Source: Drosophila persimilis (Eukaryota; Arthropoda; Insecta; Diptera; Drosophilidae). From it: a stretch of 64,000 nt of DNA. The stretch lies in contig NW_020825430.1 in assembly GCF_003286085.1 (NCBI RefSeq), positions 186,001 through 250,000 of the forward strand. Reading direction: 5' to 3'. Position 1 is the first letter of the stretch. Every line of letters begins with the position of its first letter. The notes beneath the pieces are model-generated. The model saw nothing but the letters and a program-made list of their open reading frames with translations, was not told where the DNA came from and did not search any database. Both the position numbers and the translations under genes were made by a program. This document shows positions 57,795-64,000 of this stretch, piece by piece.

Positions 57795-57811
57795 ACAACG
57801 TTCCCCCTCGT

Positions 57812-58473
57812 TTGATATACATTCGTCATTTATTTTTCGTTTTGATTCTTTTTCATATACTTCGTTTTCTAGAATGTAATAATTGTTTTGCGTTAGTTCA
57901 GTGAGGATGTTATTATCTTCATCTGGATATGGGACAATTTTAAGTATAGGAATATTTCTGATCTCTCGTGGGATGTTGGAAATTATTAGCATTTCGTTAG
58001 TGTCTAATTTCAACCAGGTAGATGTTTTGATATTTAATAATTTCTCTGAATCGATGTGTAAAATGTTGAAGATTAAATATTAATATTTCTAGTTGCTTAT
58101 TTCTGTCATTATCCTTGTTTAATTTATTGACAACTTCTATGCCAGAATTTACTGCTTGAATTACTAAGTTTAATTCGTTAGCTTGAACACTGTGGCTAGC
58201 CAGATTGTCTATTTTCCCTTCTAATTCGAGTTTATCTTCTTGATCTGACGTTCCAAATAGATATTTATATATTGTGCCTACTGCATTTATAAGGGCTCTT
58301 TTGTTTCTTTTGGCTATTTTTATGCCGTTGAATTCACGTTGCAATTTCTCGACTAAATATTGAACTTGGATTTCGTTATTAAATTGGGTTGCCTGTTCTA
58401 GTAAACTCTGATATGTTTCATCTGTTCTTGTTATATTAATTGTTAGATAATGGTATTCATAATTAATGGGTAT
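57812..58473 (-). pseudogene. env: Errantivirus A env fragment, inverted
   Basis: The only errantivirus A piece on the minus strand. From 58473 down to 57812 it covers env from the region after the signal peptide to DECIS. A deletion of about 85-90 bp near 58060 shifts the frame, leaving open parts 58344-57997 and 58013-57818. The latter reads on into the Helentron end. The basic cleavage site is altered (RNKRA in place of RNRRG). Confidence 0.82.
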
Positions 58474-58948
58474 TGTCGGGTCAAGCAGCTTAAATATTTT
58501 AAATTATTGCCAGTGGTGCGGCCCAAAGGAAATGCATTTTGGTGTTGTCGTTTCCAATGCCCCCACTGCAAAGATCATTTGCTACCGCATATGCGCATGC
58601 AGCGGAATTCTTTCGTCTCCTTATGTCGCAATCTCTCGGACTCGGCTTAACAGCGTCCCCGAGCAGCTCTAACGCTCTCGGGCTATCATACGCTCTCGCT
58701 CGGGTCTAAGCTTGCTGCATAGGGCCCGGCAGATTGGCCCGTCAGCCCTTGCATGGGCAGTCTTGAGCTAATCGTCGCAGCTATTAGATTCACATCCTCG
58801 CATCAATCGTTCGCCCAATCATCCCCATATGTACATACGCGATAAGTAGGTTTACATATGCAAATAAATTGTGAATTATAAACAGCCTCTCGACTTTCAT
58901 TAACTTCAAATTGCAACAGTTATTAAAAACGCTTAATAGCTTAACTTT
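58474..58948 (+). repeat. LTR of another retroelement (family E)
   Basis: Begins TGTCGGGTCAAG at the break in env and ends close before the tRNA-Trp primer site at 58949. Includes CT-rich and GC-rich blocks (58600-58760) unlike the flanks. Only one copy is in the window, so the 3' border is approximate and the superfamily is open. Confidence 0.55.
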
Positions 58949-58966
58949 TGGTGACCCCGACGTGAT
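58949..58966 (+). other. Primer binding site, tRNA-Trp
   Basis: TGGTGACCCCGACGTGAT is the exact complement of the 3' end of animal tRNA-Trp with CCA added, as I recall that tRNA. This is the best evidence that 58474-58948 is an LTR. Confidence 0.75.
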
Positions 58967-59253
58967 TGTGCAATAAATAATCCATCAGTGCAATCACAAA
59001 CTAATATAGCATTCAAAGATCTAAACTAATTGGCATCTCAACCAGTGTCATCAACCACATAAGTTATCCACACATATATACACCGGCCTCCCCTGCATAA
59101 TCGTAGTGAACCTCGTTCTATTTCGTAGTGATCAGACGTGTTTTTGTTTTGCGCTCCGCATTTTTTCCTTTTGTTTTGAATAAACAGCCGGTGTTTTCCT
59201 AACTAAATTCTAATTACTCTTCCTAACCAGACAACAATCTGGAAACCTATGGA
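58967..59253 (+). other. Leader of family E, no gene seen
   Basis: Untranslated, AT- and T-rich sequence with AATAAA at about 59178. No gag is recognisable before the LINE sequence begins at about 59254; the exact border is uncertain. Confidence 0.4.
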
Positions 59254-59259
59254 GTGCAT

Positions 59260-59445
59260 GCCTTTTGATTCGTGTTAAAACATTATTTAACTTTTTATTT
59301 TTCGGCGTCGGCTTGTGTTTGTGTTGTTGCAGTGGTAGCTGTCTTGTAGCTTGCCTTTTGATTCGTGTTAAAACATTATTTAACTTTTTATTTTTCGGCG
59401 TCGGCTTGTGTTTGTGTTGTTGCAGTGGTAGCTGTCTTGTAGCTT
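59260..59445 (+). repeat. 93-bp tandem duplication in LINE leader
   Basis: Two head-to-tail copies, 59260-59352 and 59353-59445, almost identical (GCCTTTTGATTCGTGTTAAA...). Shorter related repeats of CATTGGACTGATA follow near 59616 and 59668, 52 bp apart. Repeated leaders are known from other LINEs, where they carry promoter sequence. Confidence 0.85.
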
Positions 59446-59718
59446 TTGTTGTTTTATCACTCTCTCGCTATCACCTCAACTTCAATAACTGTTCTTTCTC
59501 TCTCGCTCTTTAAACTTTCTGAGCAATAGCGCTCTCTGTTTAGTAGCTCTCGCTATAAGCGCTCTCCACTCTGCTCTCTTTTTTTTACCAATTCCGCTTT
59601 GAGCGTTGTCTGGCACATTGGACTGATATCAATTTTTTTTGCAAATAATTGTAAATTGTAATTGTGTCATTGGACTGATACCAGTTTGTTTTGCAAGTAA
59701 TTGTATAATAATAATAAA

Positions 59719-60732
59719 ATGGAATACGCCGTGGTCTGTGCCAAAAAAACATGTAAGAAGCAGATCACTCACGATCAGCCGAATGTCCCCTGCTGGCTCT
59801 GCGACAGCGTAGTGCACGCAAAATGCGCTGGATTTTCTGGCCTCGTGAGTGATGCTATAGCCAAAAGTAATGGCTTACATTACAGTTGCGAGGCATGCCG
59901 TGCGGTGGAGAAAGACATGGTATCTTTTATGAGGCAGACGCGGAGTGGCTTTAAGGAGCTGACCGTTGGTCTCAAAAACCGATACGATCGGTTCCTAGCC
60001 ATGGATTCTCAGTTTAGCGGTTTAAAACAGCTGAATGAGTCTCCTAGGCGCAAAAAGGTCACTCCGCGGGACCTGCAAGTGCCAACCGTCACTCAGCCGT
60101 GCGCCGCCGAAAAACTGACTCCGACCACTCCAAGTGTGCAGCAGTTGATCTCGTTTGCCACTCCAAAGGCAACGACAGCTGCTGGCGATGCAGATTCGGT
60201 AGCCGCATTCATCGCCTCGGAGAATGTGCAGCCAAGTACGTCTGCAGCGTCCGTGTCCGTGGTGTCCGCAAGTTCGCTAGTTGTCCCGTCCATCCCGATC
60301 CCACCAGTAAATAGATGTTCCGGACCTCCGGATATTGCCACGACAGGTACTAGACCTGTGGTGACTAAACCACTGGTGGGAGTCCCACCAAAACGACAAG
60401 TTTTTGTTTCACGGCTGGCCCCTGACCTCACATCTAATGATGTAATTGCTTTTATTTAAAGCAAAATAAAAGCCGTGGGTTTAAAGGTGGAGAAATTTAA
60501 CTTCTCTTATGCCAGTGAGATAGCCTCGTTTAAGATAAGCATCTCCCCAACTCAATTTGACACCATTTGCTCCGCCAAATTTTGGCCCGAGCATTTGGTG
60601 GTGAAGGAGTTTAAGGCTAAGAAGAAGAATAGGCCCCCCATATCCCTTCCAAATCTTTCCAGTGTGCCACCCTCAACCTCAACTTCCTCTTCCTCAATTT
60701 CCGGTCCTGCTTCCACCTTTCCAAAAAACTAA
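59719..60732 (+). pseudogene. LINE ORF1: PHD-like zinc finger and RRM-like domain, one stop
   Basis: ATG 59719 to TAA 60730-60732, 337 codons. The N-terminus has a PHD/RING-like set of Cys and His (CAKKTCKK, CWLCDSVVHAKC, CEAC; residues about 7-65). A Ser/Thr/Pro-rich middle follows, then an RRM-like domain from about residue 230 (RQVFVSRLAPDLTSNDVIAF...). One TAA at 60457-60459 interrupts the RRM-like domain; the frame on both sides is intact. Nucleic-acid chaperone or particle protein is the expected role. Confidence 0.72.
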
Positions 60733-63155
60733 CTTCTCTTTTAGTAACCTATCAGAATGTAAGAGGCTTGCGTAGTAAGCTCAGCATTCTTTTCCGGGAT
60801 AGTGTTGCATTTGCTTCTCTCGTTATTGTGTTTACTGAAACCTGGTTAAAGCCGGACATTCTTAGTTCCGAGGTTTTGGCAGGTCGGTACACAACTTTTA
60901 GAAAGGACCGTTCGTCTCGACGTGCAGGAGGGGTTCTAATTGCAGTGGACTCTTACTTCACGTCAGAACACTTCACAGTCCAAGTTCAACAGGAACTGGA
61001 ATTCCTGTGTGTAAAACTGATTCTTCCCGCTTTCGCTATATTCATCACTTGCTCGTATATCCCACCTTCTTCGGATATTTCAATTTATGAGCAGAACTTG
61101 TCCGCTTTAACCGCTGTTTCTTCCTCGCTATCTGATAAAGATCGTATGATAGTTCTTGGTGACTTCAACTTGCCAGGAACTGTTTGGTCTTCGGTAAACG
61201 AGTCTAGTATCCTAGTGCCCATGTCACGACATGACTTTGTTGACGGCTTGCTTGACCTGTCCCTGTCTCAAGTCAATCAAGTGAAAAATTCCTTACTTCT
61301 CTTACTTCTCTCCTACTTCTCACTCTCATTATGTAATAGTTCGGTCAAACTTTTCAGTTCTTAATGCTCAATGCTATAAGAACTATCTATCTCGTTGCAG
61401 GATACGTTTTTCTCAGGACCCTAAACAGTTTTACTGCTTCGTAAACAGTAAGCGTAGAACGTCCGCACATCCATCCTCGCTATCATTTTGTAATACGTCG
61501 GCAAATAATGATCAGGCAATTGCCGATCTTTTTGCCCAGTTTTTCCAAACCACCTATTCTGAGGAACGCTACTCTGGTCAACCGTACCCATACGGATTAC
61601 CGAAGTCGAACGGCATTTTCAGTCCCTTGTTAAATGAATATTCCCTACTTCATGATCTTCGACTAGTTAAGCCGGTGTTTTCACCGGGTCCAGACGGGGT
61701 TCCAGGTTGTGTACTCAGGTACTGCGCCGATGCTCTGTGTGGACCATTGCTTAAACTATTCACCCTGTCCATTGATTCCTCTTGATTCCCCCCAATCTGG
61801 AAGGAATCGTTTATAATTCCTCTCCATAATAAAGGTAGCAAGTCTGATGCAAAAAATTATAGAGGTATAGCAAAGTTATCCGCTCTTCCCAAATTGTTTG
61901 AGAAGTTTTTAGTTCCGCACTTCAACATCTCTGCAAGTCACTTATATCTCCAACTCAGCATGGATTTATAAGGCGGCGATCAACCACCACGAACTTGTTA
62001 GAGTTTACCTCTTTCATTATTAAAGGCTTTCAAGGTAACTTGCAGACGGATGTTATTTACACCGACTTTAGTAAAGCATTCGACTCTGTAAACCATTCCC
62101 TTTTAGCACATAAACTTGACCTTTTAGGGTTTCCGCCCAACCTCCTGAGATGGATTTCTAGCTAACTTTGTTCTAGGTCTCAAAGAGTCCTCTTCAAAAA
62201 CTCCCTCTCTTTACCAGTAAAGGTTTCTTCGGGAGTACCACAGGGCAGCCATCTAGGCCCCTTACTCTTCACACTCTTTATTAATGACTTGCCTTCAGTA
62301 TTAACAGACTCTCGAGTACTTATGTATGCGGATGATGTTAAACTCTGTGTCCAGTACAAGGACATTTCATTTCATTCTCGCTTGCAATCCGATCTCAATA
62401 GCTTTCAGTCATGGTGTTGTGCAAACTTGTTACATCTTAATGCCTCGAAATGCAAAGTTATGACATTTCATCGTTCTAGCCCTTTGTTGGCTCCCTACAC
62501 CCTATTTGGTGGTTCTCTTGAGAGAATTACCCTGGTGGATGATCTGGGTGTTATGTTAGACCCCAAGTTAAAGTTTTCCGAACACATTTCTACCATGGTA
62601 AATAAGGCCATGGGCGTGCTTGGGTTTATAAAGAGGTGGTCAAAGGAATTTGACGACCCCTATATAACAAAGACTCTCTATACCTCGCTTGTTCGTCCGA
62701 TCTTAGAATACGGCTCCTGTGTATGGTGCCCTCAGTACAAAGTACACCAGGACCGTATAGAATCAGTACAGGAAAACTTTTTACTCTTTGCTCTGCGGGG
62801 CCTTAACTGGGGTGCGGGTGTAAGACTCCCATCTTACTCTAGTAGACTACTATTAGTAAACCTCCCATCCTTAGTTAACCGTAGAAAAATGCTTGGTGTG
62901 ATATTTATGCACAACTTGATCAGGGGTGACATAGACAGCCCTGATCTGTTGAGCCGCATAAACTTCACGATTCCTATTAGACTGACTAGAAATTTTATAC
63001 CGTTGTTCCTTCCACTTTGTAGATCGAATTATTCCTTGCATGAACCGTTTAGGGTCTTATGCTCGGATTATAATTCCCTCTACCATATTATATCCAACAC
63101 TAATTCTCTTCCTCTTATTAAATTATTAATCCTTACACACCTTTCTATTAATTAG
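60733..63155 (+). pseudogene. LINE ORF2: endonuclease and reverse transcriptase, degraded
   Basis: The endonuclease is open from about 60733 to 61364 (TYQNVRGLRSK, FTETWLK, IVLGDFNLPG). A deletion near 61260-61300 removes its end. The linker and RT follow in shifting frames: FSPGPDGVPG near 61680, IYTDFSKAFDSVNH near 62055, and stops near 61785, 61970 and 62163. The last third is open from 62289 to 63155 with RT catalytic MYADDVKLC (about 62322-62348) and the thumb/C-terminal region. It nicks DNA and primes reverse transcription in intact relatives. Confidence 0.8.
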
Positions 63156-63618
63156 TAACTGTAGTGGTATTTGTATTTTGATTGCATGCTTAGTTTCTTA
63201 GTAAGTTTAGTGCTAATTTTCCTCGAATGTTAGTCTAATATCTATCTTTCTTGCATGTTCGCGTTTGGTTCGGCTACGCACCGCGCGTCATGCGGCAGCG
63301 CCCCTCGGTCGGTTGGGCGGGAGGAGGGCTGCGTTTTGCCTGGGATCCGCGCGTAACAGCCTTCTGCTGGTGTCACACGGGCCACTTGACGGTGCAGTAA
63401 CTGCATCGCCTCTTGAAAGATGCAGTCATTGCATGTCAACATCCAAAGAAACATAGCTGTTGGCTTGCGCTTCTCTTTTCGGTCATCTTCCCGCAAGAAA
63501 CGTTTCTTACACCGGTCGCCTTTGCTGGGCTCGGTTCTTGTCGTCTATTGCTCGTGTTACTCTTTGCGATCATCTTCCCGCTAGAGACGATGGTCTTTCT
63601 GCTAACGCTGCCGCTAGC
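63156..63618 (+). other. LINE 3' tail and unassigned sequence
   Basis: 63156-63240 is AT-rich and fits a LINE 3' tail. From about 63260 the base composition changes to GC-rich with CT-rich blocks. Short open frames on both strands have no motif that I recognise. A retroelement leader is possible. Confidence 0.35.
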
Positions 63619-64000
63619 ATGGAAATTAATGCTGCTAACGAAATTCCAATGACCAGTGAGCAAAACAGGGTGTCTTTTTTGAAGCTTAAGTCAACGGAAT
63701 TATGCGAGTATGGCAGTATGAGTCGTCGGACTGTGACTACTACATGCTCGTGGTAAAGCAAGAGCAAGTCGAGAAGTTGATCGGCAAATTTGAGATGTTT
63801 CACGGCGAGCTTGAGGAATTGGATCGAAGCGAAATTCACAGTGGTTTGTGTGACATTTTTGAGTCACTTGCAAGCTCGCTGAAGGCGGCGATTATGAGAG
63901 AAATGGCTAAGATTAGCGGCCGCATGTCGTTTCATTCTACCTCGGCTGGAGGAAACACTACGGTTGAGTTTGCCGGCTCGCAATTTCTACCTCACCGTAG
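63619..64000 (+). pseudogene. Possible BEL/Pao-like Gag N-terminus, runs off right edge
   Basis: An ATG at 63619 opens MEINAANEIPMTSEQ..., and after a frame change near 63722 the sequence is open to base 64000 (SSDCDYYMLVVKQEQVEKLIGKFEMFHGE and on). Helical, charged, ending in a Ser/Thr/Gly stretch before LPHR, it resembles the coiled-coil start of a BEL/Pao Gag. No diagnostic motif is in view. Confidence 0.35.

Larger units (their letters stand above)
54035..57811 (+). mobile_element. Helentron, 5' truncated, with endonuclease domain
   Basis: Helentrons are rolling-circle-type transposons whose Rep-helicase carries a C-terminal endonuclease in animals. The 5' terminus and first part of Rep are absent. 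The 3' terminus is present: subterminal TGAGTACCGGGTATA, a hairpin (57771-57794), then ACAACGTTCCCCCTCGT ending at about 57811. That end is the reverse complement of the terminus of every DINE copy here, so this family is the likely source of their transposition machinery. Confidence 0.85.
59254..63240 (+). mobile_element. CR1/jockey-like non-LTR retrotransposon
   Basis: 5' leader with tandem repeats, ORF1 (zinc finger and RRM-like), ORF2 (endonuclease and RT) and a short 3' tail. ORF2 has several frameshifts and deletions, so it is dead. No poly-A tail or target duplication was found and the 3' end is approximate. The CR1 assignment rests on the PHD-like ORF1 finger and the RT block MYADDVKLC. 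Confidence 0.75.

Noticed and set aside
63265..63756. Several 60-98 codon frames on both strands near the right edge
   Set aside because: They overlap each other in GC/CT-biased sequence and show no recognisable motif; only the possible Gag part after 63619 is kept.

Overview
The window is eukaryotic repeat DNA from an insect, most likely a Drosophila: errantivirus-type LTR retrotransposons with gag, pol and env and a tRNA-Ser-like primer site, micropia/mdg3-like and BEL/Pao-like LTR elements, DINE-1/INE-1-like non-autonomous Helentrons (a GGACAGAC-type minisatellite beside an end reading GAGTATCGGGTATA), an endonuclease-bearing Helentron and two non-LTR retrotransposons. The DINE ends look closest to what I remember from the obscura group, but that is memory, not a test. 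I see no ordinary host gene, tRNA or rRNA. Almost all elements lie on the + strand, nested and duplicated, as in pericentromeric heterochromatin or a piRNA cluster.

Layout. 1-711: the 5' end of a LINE on the - strand, running off the left edge. 712-18346: a head-to-tail array of an errantivirus (family A, 17.6/297/Tom-like) in which neighbouring units share single LTRs (LTR1 2556, LTR2 8885, LTR3 15290); each unit reads gag, pol, env with nonsense codons and frameshifts. 18347-25473: a DINE end joined to a 5'-truncated micropia/mdg3-like element (family B, copy B1), itself interrupted by an internally deleted LTR element (family C). 25474-42757: shuffled pieces of family A (LTR4 29742, LTR5 32760, LTR6 38354) mixed with four roughly 1.1-kb DINE copies and a BEL/Pao-like element whose gag was duplicated. 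42758-54034: two tandem copies of family B (B2, with C nested, and B3), separated by 434 bp of A env. 54035-57811: a 5'-truncated Helentron, in frame with the B3 pol reading frame. 57812-58473: an inverted A env piece. 58474-59250: an LTR and tRNA-Trp primer site of another retroelement. 59254-63240: a CR1/jockey-like LINE. 63241-64000: unassigned sequence ending in a possible BEL-like gag fragment.

How it fits together. The reading frames are transposon genes, mostly broken. The few uninterrupted ones are gag at 3453 and 34740, an integrase part at 40676, B gag at 43007 and 51615, and the B3-Helentron frame at 52900-57267. The most telling signals are the junctions: DINE copies whose two flanks come from different places in the errantivirus, a 3,019-bp tandem duplication, an 8,608-bp tandem duplication, and nonsense codons shared between units. 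These show that the locus grew by recombination between repeats as well as by new insertions. All sequence comparisons were made by eye within the window; family names rest on remembered motifs, not on a search.
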